Origin: Oscillospiraceae bacterium
GTDB taxonomy: Bacteria; Bacillota; Clostridia; Oscillospirales; JAAYXM01
Length of the DNA: 38,526 bases
Reading direction: 5' to 3'
Assembly: GCA_017435965.1 (NCBI GenBank)
Contig: JAFSEA010000052.1
Location: 1 to 38,526 of the forward strand
A model generated the notes under the pieces. That model did no database searches. It was not told where the DNA came from and saw nothing but the letters and a program-made list of their open reading frames with translations. Shown here piece after piece: positions 27,273 through 34,203 of this stretch; the first letter of the stretch is position 1, and each line of letters opens with the position of its first letter. The translations under genes and the position numbers were made by a program.

Positions 27273-27301
27273 TTGACGAAAAAGGGTATTTCATATATAC
27301 T
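27273..27301 (+). promoter_or_regulatory. Promoter of Pro/Glu/Lys-repeat lipoprotein gene
   Basis: TTGACG (27273-27278), 17 bases, TATACT (27296-27301), 40 bases before the ATG at 27342. It is a strong sigma-A match. Confidence 0.7.
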
Positions 27302-27341
27302 TATGGAAGAATAAGAACGAAATATAAAGGAGAATATACAT

Positions 27342-28307
27342 ATGAAAAAACTTATCGCATTCAGTCTTGCACTTATGATGCTCTTTGCCATTTCCGCCTG
27401 CGGAAAGGATGAAGAGCCGGCAAAGAATCAAAAACAAAGCGAAGAAATTGAGGTCACAACCCCCGATTCCGAGCTTCCGGAAGAGGATGAAATCCCCGAG
27501 GAAGAAGTTGAGGTTGAAGACAGCGAAGTTGAAGCTGAAACCGATGCAGAAGCCGAAACCAAACCGGAAGAAAATCCCGAACAAGAAACAAAGCCTGAGG
27601 CTGAAGCAAAGCCCGAGGCTAAACCCGAGACTTCAAAGCCTGCAACAAAGCCGGAAACATCAACCGCAACAAAGCCCGAAGCTTCAAAGCCCGAGGTTAA
27701 GCCTGAAACCACTCCTGAAGTTAAACCTGAGGTAAAACCCGAAACCAAGCCGGAAGTAAAGCCTGAAGTTTTACCCGAAACCAAGCCGGAAGTAAAGCCT
27801 GAGGTTTTACCCGAAACCAAGCCGGAAGTAAAGCCCGAGGTTTTACCCGAAACCAAGCCCGAAGTTGAGTCCGAACCCACTCCGGAACCCGAAGCAAAGC
27901 CTGAAACCTCCACAACCGTAGGTGCCGCACTTGCAAGCACCTTCCGTGCAAATTCCTCAAAAAGCGGCTCTGCCATTGCGGAAGCGGTTATAAAAAACAG
28001 CGTTATCCCACAAGAGCTTTCCCTTATGACCATTGATGTTGAGGAAGGCTATCTCACAGGCTTTGACAACACGGAAATAAAAGGCTTCAAAAGCGGTGTT
28101 ATGTTTGCACCGGGAATGGGAACAATTCCTTTTGTGGGCTATATTTTCACCCTTGACGACGGCGCAGACGTGGATGCCTTTGTGTCAAACCTCAAGAGCA
28201 GCGCAAACCTTCGCTGGAATGTCTGCACAGAGGCAGAACAGATGATAGTTGAAAAAAGCGGCAACAAGGTATTCTTTGTAATGTGTCCGAAATCATTTGA
28301 ACAGTAA
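27342..28307 (+). CDS. Lipoprotein with Pro/Glu/Lys repeat stalk and C-terminal domain of unknown function
   Basis: The protein is 321 aa. AAAGGAG precedes the ATG; the lipoprotein signal ends ISAC (C20). Residues about 22-190 are an acidic then Lys/Pro/Glu-rich stalk with tandem ETKPEVKPEVLP units, likely spanning the cell wall. Residues about 195-321 form a compact domain with TVGAALASTFR, then a hydrophobic stretch and the end NKVFFVMCPKSFEQ. It somewhat resembles the DUF4358-type domain found in Clostridia lipoproteins, but this is a low-confidence impression. No catalytic motif was seen. It is monocistronic, with a clear promoter and terminator. The rod-plus-head layout suggests presentation of the C-terminal domain beyond the wall. 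Confidence 0.8.
   Translation: MKKLIAFSLALMMLFAISACGKDEEPAKNQKQSEEIEVTTPDSELPEEDEIPEEEVEVEDSEVEAETDAEAETKPEENPEQETKPEAEAKPEAKPETSKPATKPETSTATKPEASKPEVKPETTPEVKPEVKPETKPEVKPEVLPETKPEVKPEVLPETKPEVKPEVLPETKPEVESEPTPEPEAKPETSTTVGAALASTFRANSSKSGSAIAEAVIKNSVIPQELSLMTIDVEEGYLTGFDNTEIKGFKSGVMFAPGMGTIPFVGYIFTLDDGADVDAFVSNLKSSANLRWNVCTEAEQMIVEKSGNKVFFVMCPKSFEQ
27741..27848 (+). repeat. 36-bp tandem repeat, three copies, in stalk of lipoprotein
   Basis: Three nearly identical 36-bp units encode ETKPEVKPEVLP, starting at 27741, 27777 and 27813. A degenerate fourth follows. Copies differ at one or two third-codon positions, which indicates recent expansion. Confidence 0.85.
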
Positions 28308-28334
28308 AAAAAGCCCCCGATGTGGGGCTTTTTT
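28308..28334 (+). terminator. Intrinsic terminator after stalk lipoprotein gene
   Basis: AAAAAAGCCCC pairs with GGGGCTTTTTT around a short loop, starting directly at the stop codon. It ends in six T. Confidence 0.85.
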
Positions 28335-28372
28335 GATGCGACGATAACGGGGGCAACGGAACGAAAACTTGC

Positions 28373-28420
28373 ATTACGCCACAGAGGTTTGCGGAAGGAG
28401 CAGAGCCCCTCCCCTACAAG
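28373..28420. repeat. GTTACGCC..CCCCTAC repeat, copy 2
   Basis: ATTACGCCACAGAGGTTTGC, then GGAAGGAGCAGAGCCCCTCC and CCTACAAG, in the gap between the stalk lipoprotein terminator and the MBOAT gene. No clear promoter is visible in this 127-bp gap. Confidence 0.7.
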
Positions 28421-28461
28421 GTAAACCGGCGAACCTTTTGCTACAAGGAGGTTTTTTCTTT

Positions 28462-29865
28462 ATGCTATTCTCAAGCATCCCATTTCTATATTATTTTCTC
28501 CCATTGGTACTGATTCTTTATTTTATCTCACCACGAAAATTACGAAACTCTGTGCTTCTTCTCTCAAGCCTTGTGTTCTATGCCTGGGGTGAGCCGAAGT
28601 ATGTGTTTCTTATGGCAATATCAATCCTTGTGGGGTATGTTCTCGGTCTTCTCATTGAGAAGTATAATCAAAACAAGAAGCTTTCAAGGCTTTTTCTCAT
28701 CCTATCAATCGTATTTTCCCTTGGAAGTCTCGCCTATTTCAAGTATGCCGACTTCTTCATTGAAAACTTCAATGCCGCAACGGGGCTCGCCATTCCGCTT
28801 CTTCATGTTGCACTTCCCATCGGTATAAGCTTCTATACCTTTCAGCTTTTAAGCTACACCATTGACGTTTACCGAGGTGAGGTTAAGGCACAGAAAAATA
28901 TCATAAATCTTGCAGCTTATATCTCAATGTTCCCACAGCTCATTGCAGGACCTATTGTCCGTTATTCCGATGTTGAAAAGAGCTTGTCAACTCGCCGTGA
29001 GTCATTTGATATGGCGGCAGAGGGAATTCGGCTCTTTATATTGGGGCTGGGAAAGAAAATACTTCTTGCAAATCAGCTGGGTGAGCTTTGCGAGATTTTC
29101 AAAGCCTCCACCGATAAATCCGTTGCCTTTTTTTGGCTCTATGCCATTGCTTTTTCACTCCACATTTATTTTGACTTTTCGGGATATTCCGATATGGCGC
29201 GAGGACTGGGAAAGATATTCGGCTTTGACTTTATGGAGAACTTCAACTACCCCTATATCTCAAAAAGCGTGACGGAGTTCTGGAGAAGATGGCACATATC
29301 TCTCGGCACGTGGTTCCGTGATTATGTATACATTCCTCTGGGCGGAAACAGAGTAAAGCCACTCCGCCACATTCTCAATATTCTCATTGTGTGGATGCTC
29401 ACGGGCTTCTGGCACGGTGCAGAATGGACTTTTATTGCGTGGGGACTTTTCTTTGCGGTTCTCCTTGCCCTTGAAAAGTTCTTTATCGGAGATTTTTTAA
29501 AGAAAAGCCGCATTATTTCACGGTTTTACACCCTTATCGCCGTTCTCTTGAGCTTTGTGGTCTTTAACGCCGCAAATTTAAACGAAGGCTTTTCCTATAT
29601 CGGAGGAATGTTCGGAAGCGGCGATTTTCCCCTTGTGAGCAATGAGTTTTTCTATTATTTCAAGAGCTTTCTCCCAATTCTCGCGATTGCCATACTCGGT
29701 GCAACTCCCCTGCCGAAAAAGCTTGTGCTGTCTTTGGAGAAAAAGCCTTTCACAAAGCGGATTTCAGACATTTTCGAGCCTCTTGTTCTGCTCATTCTCC
29801 TCTTTATTATGACAGCTTATCTTGTGGACGGCTCTTTCAATCCGTTTTTATATTTCAGATTTTAA
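28462..29865 (+). CDS. MBOAT-family membrane O-acyltransferase (AlgI/DltB-like)
   Basis: The protein is 467 aa. The start at 28462 is used because AAGGAGG lies about 10 bases upstream and a hydrophobic N-terminus begins there; upstream codons in the same frame run through the repeat element. Multiple membrane segments are obvious. The family signature FWRRWHISLGTWFRDYVYIP and the segment TGFWHGAEW with the presumed catalytic H318 are intact. MBOAT proteins of this type move an acyl group, usually acetyl, across the membrane to an exported polymer together with a DHHW/AlgJ-like or SGNH partner. That partner is encoded 15 bases downstream. The polymer acetylated here is unknown; wall polysaccharide or a capsule are both plausible. 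Confidence 0.93.
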   Translation: MLFSSIPFLYYFLPLVLILYFISPRKLRNSVLLLSSLVFYAWGEPKYVFLMAISILVGYVLGLLIEKYNQNKKLSRLFLILSIVFSLGSLAYFKYADFFIENFNAATGLAIPLLHVALPIGISFYTFQLLSYTIDVYRGEVKAQKNIINLAAYISMFPQLIAGPIVRYSDVEKSLSTRRESFDMAAEGIRLFILGLGKKILLANQLGELCEIFKASTDKSVAFFWLYAIAFSLHIYFDFSGYSDMARGLGKIFGFDFMENFNYPYISKSVTEFWRRWHISLGTWFRDYVYIPLGGNRVKPLRHILNILIVWMLTGFWHGAEWTFIAWGLFFAVLLALEKFFIGDFLKKSRIISRFYTLIAVLLSFVVFNAANLNEGFSYIGGMFGSGDFPLVSNEFFYYFKSFLPILAIAILGATPLPKKLVLSLEKKPFTKRISDIFEPLVLLILLFIMTAYLVDGSFNPFLYFRF

Positions 29866-29880
29866 GGAGGGAAAGTGACA

Positions 29881-30963
29881 ATGAAAAACAAAATAACCTG
29901 CTTTCTTTTTGCTTTCGTTCTGCTTCTCACCTCCGTTCTCTGCATCTTCTTCCCGGAAGATGAATTTTCCGAAAGCGAAAGACGAGTGCTTGCATCATTT
30001 CCCGAGATAAGCGGCGAAACTATTCTGTCGGGCGACTTTTCAAAGGGTTTTGAAGAATATGCCACCGACCGTTTCCCCTTCCGCGACTTCTTCCGCAGCG
30101 TTAAAACATATACTTCGGAATATGTTTTCCAAAAGTCCGACAACAACGGTTTAATCCTCCAAAACGGCCACCTCACACGGCTTGACTATCCTTTGGTCAC
30201 CGATATGCAGGACCTTGCGGCAAATAAGTTTTCATATCTTTATGAAAAGTTCATAAAAGGAAAAACAGATAAGATTTATCTCTCCATTGTGCCCGACAAG
30301 AATTATTATATGGACACCTTGAAATATGACTATGAAAAGCTTGTGGGAAAGATGCGTGAAGGTATGCCATATGCCCGATATATCGACCTTTTCCCCACTC
30401 TCTCCCTTTCGGATTACTACACAACCGACTCACATTGGAAGCAGGAGTGTATCACGGATGCGGCACAAACCATTGCCTCGGAAATGAATGTGAAAATCGA
30501 TGCGAAATACACCGTAAACACTTATCCCGAGCCATTTTACGGTGTTTACAGCGGTCAGTCGCTGATAAAAGTCCCGCCCGATACAATCAAGTATCTCACA
30601 AACGATATCCTAAACGGCTGCAAGGTGCTTGACTATAATTCAGGTATGGCAAAGCCTTCGTTTATGTACCATATGGAAAAGGCAAAGGGCAAGGATATGT
30701 ACGAGCTTTTCCTCGGCGGAAATTCCCCCCTTATCACCATAGAAAACCCTGCGGCAAAGGAAGTGCGTGAGCTTGTTATCTTCCGTGATTCCTTCGCATC
30801 AAGCCTTACTCCCCTGCTCGTGCCCGGTTATTCAAAGATAACTCTTGTGGACATACGATATATTATGAGCGACTTTGTAGGCGGATTTGTAAATTTCGAG
30901 GATGCCGATGTGCTGTTTTTATATAGCACAAGTCTCCTCAATGCCTCCACGGCATTCAAATAA
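29881..30963 (+). CDS. DHHW/AlgJ-like protein, partner of MBOAT acyltransferase
   Basis: The protein is 360 aa. The ATG at 29881 is preferred over GTG at 29875, since AAGGAGGG sits at proper spacing only for the ATG. A single N-terminal membrane segment (about 5-24) places the domain outside the cell. Features of the DHHW/AlgJ group are SESERRVLASFPE near the start, RFPFRDFFRSVKT, and the D183-S-H-W186 motif in YYTTDSHWKQE. The late segment LVIFRDSFASSLTPLL resembles the SGNH-type serine block (DSFA). The protein probably performs or assists the final transfer of acetyl groups to a polysaccharide. It is the second gene of a two-gene unit ending in a bidirectional terminator. Confidence 0.88.
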   Translation: MKNKITCFLFAFVLLLTSVLCIFFPEDEFSESERRVLASFPEISGETILSGDFSKGFEEYATDRFPFRDFFRSVKTYTSEYVFQKSDNNGLILQNGHLTRLDYPLVTDMQDLAANKFSYLYEKFIKGKTDKIYLSIVPDKNYYMDTLKYDYEKLVGKMREGMPYARYIDLFPTLSLSDYYTTDSHWKQECITDAAQTIASEMNVKIDAKYTVNTYPEPFYGVYSGQSLIKVPPDTIKYLTNDILNGCKVLDYNSGMAKPSFMYHMEKAKGKDMYELFLGGNSPLITIENPAAKEVRELVIFRDSFASSLTPLLVPGYSKITLVDIRYIMSDFVGGFVNFEDADVLFLYSTSLLNASTAFK

Positions 30964-30972
30964 GGTAATAAA

Positions 30973-31007
30973 AAAGGATTGTGGTACAATTTAAACCACA
31001 ATCCTTT
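30973..31007. terminator. Bidirectional terminator between convergent genes
   Basis: A 13-bp perfect stem AAAGGATTGTGGT / ACCACAATCCTTT with A/T runs on both sides. It serves the MBOAT-DHHW unit and the convergent 131-aa lipoprotein gene. Confidence 0.88.
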
Positions 31008-31018
31008 ACTTTTTTGCT

Positions 31019-31414
31019 TTAAGAAAATTTTCTTTCGGCAACAACTTCGCCGTTATGATCGAGATATCTGATTATGAGAGTAGATATTTCAGGCTCTTCT
31101 TCCTTCATTTTTGCCAAAGTCTCTTTCAGCAATTCGCTTATGCTGTCAAGCCCTGCTTCGAGACTTTCCTCCGCACCTTCGGGGGGCTCCTCTGCAAATT
31201 GGCTCTCAACCACAATATTTGTTCCTTCATTTTTCACGGAAATGCTTGCATATTGACCTGCACCGCTATCATTGAAAATCTGAACGATTGCCGTCTCGTT
31301 CATTTTTGCATATTCCGCAACGGCATTTTCATTATCATTTCCGCAGGCGGCGAACATAAGCATCATTGACATTGCCATTATAAAACATAATACTTTGCTG
31401 ATTTTTCTTTTCAT
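31019..31414 (-). CDS. Small lipoprotein of unknown function
   Basis: The protein is 131 aa. GAGG lies about 9 bases before the ATG; the lipoprotein signal ends FAAC (C24). The mature part begins with Asn/Glu, followed by a region with alternating strands (YASISVKNEGTNIVVESQF), an acidic helix (EEPPEGAEESLEAGLDSISELL) shown here only in part, and a final strand IIRYLDHNGEVVAERKF. This resembles small DUF4854-like lipoproteins of Clostridia, but that match is weak. The signal peptide (KVLCFIMAM) closely matches that of the neighbouring 264-aa lipoprotein, as does the promoter. No enzymatic motif is seen. Confidence 0.75.
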   Translation of the reverse strand: MKRKISKVLCFIMAMSMMLMFAACGNDNENAVAEYAKMNETAIVQIFNDSGAGQYASISVKNEGTNIVVESQFAEEPPEGAEESLEAGLDSISELLKETLAKMKEEEPEISTLIIRYLDHNGEVVAERKFS

Positions 31415-31446
31415 TTCGCTATTCCTCTTTATTTTCAGATGCTTAC

Positions 31447-31475
31447 ATTATACTCCTTTTATTGCCAAAAAGCAA
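31447..31475 (-). promoter_or_regulatory. Promoter of 131-aa lipoprotein gene
   Basis: On the minus strand TTGCTT (31470-31475), 17 bases, TATAAT (31447-31452). The bases AGGAG before the -10 and GTA after it recur in the promoter at 32328-32356. Confidence 0.7.
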
Positions 31476-31499
31476 GTTTTTTACTTTTTGATGCATCAA

Positions 31500-32294
31500 C
31501 TATACACCCTGCTCCTCAAGCTCTTTTTCAATTTCTTCAAGCTCCTTCTGAAGCTCCTCAAGCTCTGTTGTGTCTATTCCGAGCTCCTTGAGTGTTTCAA
31601 TATATTCATCGGGATTTTCGGGATCAAAGTTTTCAATTGCATCAATCACTCCGAACAAAGTTTCAATCTCTGAAATTGCAGTTTCTATCTCAGGAAGCTC
31701 AGCTTCAATCTCTTCTGTGTCTACACCCATATCTTCAAGTGCTTCAAGAGCTTTCTCCGGGTTCTCAATGTCGAAGTCTTCAAGAGCTTCAAGGAAGTTT
31801 CCGAATGCTTCAATCTCTGAAAGTGCAGTTTCTATCTCTTCCGTTTCAATTCCCAGCTCTTCAAGCACCTCAAATGACTTCTCGGGATTTTCGATATCGA
31901 AGTCTCCCAAAGCCTCAAGTGCTTTTCCAAATGCTTCAATTTCCTCAAAGACATTTTCAACCTCTTCCATATCCACACCGAGCTCTTCAAGTGCCTTTAA
32001 AACTTCTTCGGGATTTTCAATGTCAAAGTTTTCAATGCCTTCAAATATCGTTGCAAGAGCATCCGTTTCTTCAACATCATCTTCGGCAGGGGCATTCAGC
32101 TCATCGGGGTCAAGGGTTTTTGTTTCGCCTACTTCTTCAACTTCTTCCTCAACTGCTTCTGCTTCCGATTCAACATTCTCTGCCGCTTCTTCCTTCTTTT
32201 CTTCCTTTACTTCTTCATCACCGCAGGCACAAAGGGTAAAAACAAGAGCCATCGCCATTATAAGGCATAAAAGCTTGCTGAATTTTGTTTTCAT
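31500..32294 (-). CDS. Acidic lipoprotein with about four unrecognised repeats
   Basis: The protein is 264 aa and strongly acidic. AAAGGAG precedes the ATG; the lipoprotein signal ends LCAC (C24). A Glu-rich linker (about 27-75) precedes four repeats of about 40-50 aa, each opening with FDIENPE or FDPENPD, continuing LE.LGVD.EE or similar and ending with helical Glu/Ile/Leu heptad-like sequence (EIEAFG.ALEAL). Repeats are predicted alpha-helical. I do not recognise the family. The repeats may form a superhelical or coiled binding surface on the outer face of the membrane. It shares promoter style and signal peptide with the gene at 31019-31414. Confidence 0.8.
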   Translation of the reverse strand: MKTKFSKLLCLIMAMALVFTLCACGDEEVKEEKKEEAAENVESEAEAVEEEVEEVGETKTLDPDELNAPAEDDVEETDALATIFEGIENFDIENPEEVLKALEELGVDMEEVENVFEEIEAFGKALEALGDFDIENPEKSFEVLEELGIETEEIETALSEIEAFGNFLEALEDFDIENPEKALEALEDMGVDTEEIEAELPEIETAISEIETLFGVIDAIENFDPENPDEYIETLKELGIDTTELEELQKELEEIEKELEEQGV

Positions 32295-32327
32295 TTTCTT
32301 TATCTCCTTTTTTATGGGGTTATCTAC

Positions 32328-32356
32328 ATTGTACTCCTACCTCTCCGGAAAAGCAA
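32328..32356 (-). promoter_or_regulatory. Promoter of 264-aa repeat lipoprotein gene
   Basis: On the minus strand TTGCTT (32351-32356), 17 bases, TACAAT (32328-32333). It matches the promoter at 31447-31475 in both hexamers and in the bases flanking the -10. Confidence 0.65.
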
Positions 32357-32391
32357 TATCTTTTTCAGCATTTTTCTCCTTGTTTCAATGC

Positions 32392-32397
32392 TATAAT
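32392..32397 (+). promoter_or_regulatory. Candidate -10 box of the partition operon
   Basis: TATAAT, 24 bases before the ATG of the Noc/ParB-like gene. No good -35 hexamer lies at 16-18 bases, so the call is tentative. Confidence 0.35.
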
Positions 32398-32421
32398 GAA
32401 GAAAAAGGAGGGACAAGCATT

Positions 32422-33225
32422 ATGAAAATTGATATTATAGAGAGAAAAGACCGGATAATATATCTTCCACTTTCAAAAATAACACCTTGTCGCACACAAC
32501 CGAGGAGAAACTTCCCCGATGCGGAGCTCAATGAGCTTGCACTCAGCATAAAAGAAAACGGAGTCCTTCAACCGATAACAGTAAGACGTGTTTCCGCCGG
32601 CTATGAAGTGGTCGCAGGCGAGCGAAGACTCCGCGCTTCCCATATTGCAGGTCTTTCAAAAATCCCCTGCATCGTTATAAATGCCGATGAGAAAAAAAGC
32701 GCAACTCTTGCGCTTCTCGAAAATCTCCAGCGGCAGGACCTCGGTTTTTTTGAGGAAGCGGAAGGTATTGCACACCTTATGAAGGTCTGCTCATACACTC
32801 AGGAGGACGTGGCAAAAAAACTGGGAAAGAGTCAGGCATCAATCTCAAACAAACTGCGGCTTTTGAGGCTCGGCAAAGACTTCATCTCAAAAATTCTTGC
32901 AAACAATCTCACGGAACGCCACGCCAGAGCACTTCTCCGCCTCAATTCCCGTGAGGAGCGTGACTCTGCGCTGAATTACATAATCGAAAAGAAGTTGAAT
33001 GTCCGCGACACAGACGAATACATAGATTCTCTTATAGAACAACGAAAGAAACCAAAAAAGGAAACGAACAGGTCGAATGAACGTTTTGTTATAAAGGATG
33101 TTCGCCTTTTCTATAACACAGTAGGCAGAGCTGTTGATACAATGCGTCGTGCAGGCTTCAGAACAGACATAGTCCGCAATGAAGACGATGAAGCAATAAG
33201 TATGTCAATAAAGATATTTAAATAA
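32422..33225 (+). CDS. noc: Noc/ParB-like chromosome-binding protein
   Basis: The protein is 267 aa. The start at 32422 is set by AGGAGGG 9 bases upstream; the open frame upstream only crosses the antisense lipoprotein gene. N-terminal ParB/CTPase features: arginine patch CRTQPRRNF, GERRLRA (C-motif for CTP) and LLENLQRQDL. The helix-turn-helix TQEDVAKKLGKSQASISNKL resembles Noc (GKxQ...NK) more than Spo0J/ParB (GKSRS). A tail of basic residues and a C-terminal dimer-like domain follow. Noc binds DNA, spreads and blocks division over the nucleoid in Bacillus; the N-terminal amphipathic helix known there is not obvious here. It may instead be a second ParB. Two parS-type sites lie immediately after the gene. 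Confidence 0.8.
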   Translation: MKIDIIERKDRIIYLPLSKITPCRTQPRRNFPDAELNELALSIKENGVLQPITVRRVSAGYEVVAGERRLRASHIAGLSKIPCIVINADEKKSATLALLENLQRQDLGFFEEAEGIAHLMKVCSYTQEDVAKKLGKSQASISNKLRLLRLGKDFISKILANNLTERHARALLRLNSREERDSALNYIIEKKLNVRDTDEYIDSLIEQRKKPKKETNRSNERFVIKDVRLFYNTVGRAVDTMRRAGFRTDIVRNEDDEAISMSIKIFK

Positions 33226-33227
33226 AA

Positions 33228-33243
33228 TGTTCCACGTGGAACA
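33228..33243. promoter_or_regulatory. parS-type site 1
   Basis: Perfect 16-bp palindrome TGTTCCACGTGGAACA, differing from the Bacillus parS consensus TGTTTCACGTGAAACA at one base in each arm. It begins 3 bases past the noc stop codon and is the expected loading site for ParB. Confidence 0.9.
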
Positions 33244-33312
33244 TTGCGACCTGCGGGACGCAGATGTGATAAGTAATAGTGAATAGTGAATAGGTGTGGT
33301 TTCTATTGCCAT

Positions 33313-33328
33313 TGTTCCACGTGGAACA
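33313..33328. promoter_or_regulatory. parS-type site 2
   Basis: An identical TGTTCCACGTGGAACA, 85 bases after site 1. Both sites are followed by nearly the same extra bases (TGCGACCTGCGGGACGCA, with one G missing in the second), so a longer unit was duplicated. Confidence 0.9.
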
Positions 33329-33366
33329 ATGCGACCTGCGGACGCACGCCTATTTTTATTTTCCTC

Positions 33367-33395
33367 TTGAATAATTGTCTACGCGGTGGTATAAT
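33367..33395 (+). promoter_or_regulatory. Promoter of parA-parB
   Basis: TTGAAT (33367-33372), 17 bases, TATAAT (33390-33395), 38 bases before the parA ATG and just after parS site 2. ParB or Noc loaded at parS could influence it. Confidence 0.7.
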
Positions 33396-33432
33396 ATATG
33401 TATTATTTATCTTTCCACGGGAGGTGGATGCT

Positions 33433-34185
33433 ATGGCAAAAATAATTGCAGTCGCAAACCAAAAGGGCGGTGTCGGAAAAACCACCACCTGCGTAAATCT
33501 TTCCGCCGCTTTACATCTGTCGGGAAAGCGTGTTCTGCTTGTGGATATGGACCCCCAGGGTCATTCAAGCATCGGCTTCGGCGCAAATAAGCACGATGGT
33601 GCACCAACAGCCTATGACATTATAATAAATTCCGTATCAGCCGCCGAAGTTATCCGTAAAACTCCTTATGGTGATCTTCTCCCGGCAAGCACAAATCTTG
33701 CCGCCGCAGAGGTTGAGCTCATTTCCGTCGGCGAACGCCACTTTATTCTCAAAAATGCTTTGGCGAAGATTTCAGACAGCTACGACTTTATCATCATCGA
33801 CTGTCCCCCTTCTCTCGGAATGCTCACAATAAATTCACTTTGTGCGGCAAATTCCGTTATAGTTCCCGTCGATTGCGGCTTCTATGCCCTGGAGGGACTC
33901 TCGGCACTCACAAACACAATGTCAACCATAAAGAAGAGCTTAAATCCCGAATTAGATATCGAAGGCGTACTTCTCACGATGTTTGATTCACGCACAAACC
34001 TTTCCGTGCAGATAGCTCAGGAAATAAAGAGATTTTTCCCGAAAAAGGTGTTTTCCACCACAATTCCGAGAAACGTCCGTCTTGCGGAAGCTCCCAGCCA
34101 CGGAAAACCCATTATGGAATATGACAAACACTCACGCGGCGCAGAATGTTATATGAAGCTTGCCGCAGAGATTTGCAATAAATAA
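33433..34185 (+). CDS. parA: ParA/Soj chromosome-partition ATPase
   Basis: The protein is 250 aa, the usual Soj length. The ATG at 33433 follows GGGAGG by 8 bases; the frame is open upstream but the conserved start MAKIIAVANQKGGVGKTT fixes it. Deviant Walker A KGGVGKTT, Walker A' DMDPQGH and Walker B DFIIIDCPPS are all intact. ParA binds DNA non-specifically as an ATP dimer and, with ParB at parS, helps segregate the chromosome origin and controls replication initiation in related bacteria. It is 18 bases upstream of parB. Confidence 0.97.
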   Translation: MAKIIAVANQKGGVGKTTTCVNLSAALHLSGKRVLLVDMDPQGHSSIGFGANKHDGAPTAYDIIINSVSAAEVIRKTPYGDLLPASTNLAAAEVELISVGERHFILKNALAKISDSYDFIIIDCPPSLGMLTINSLCAANSVIVPVDCGFYALEGLSALTNTMSTIKKSLNPELDIEGVLLTMFDSRTNLSVQIAQEIKRFFPKKVFSTTIPRNVRLAEAPSHGKPIMEYDKHSRGAECYMKLAAEICNK

Positions 34186-34203
34186 AGCGAGGAGGAAAAC
34201 GAA

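Noticed and set aside
27428..28033. 201-codon minus-strand frame with Ser/Gly repeats
   Set aside because: It is a mirror of the tandem Lys/Pro/Glu repeats of the real lipoprotein gene on the plus strand.
31453..31499. Terminator of the repeat lipoprotein gene (CAAAAAG/CTTTTTG arms and the TTGATGCATCAA palindrome)
   Set aside because: The arms are A/T-only with a large loop and overlap the next promoter, which is too weak to call.
31570..32421. Upstream extension of the Noc/ParB-like frame
   Set aside because: The Ser-rich translation is the antisense of the repeat lipoprotein gene. A good ribosome site and the family start occur at 32422.
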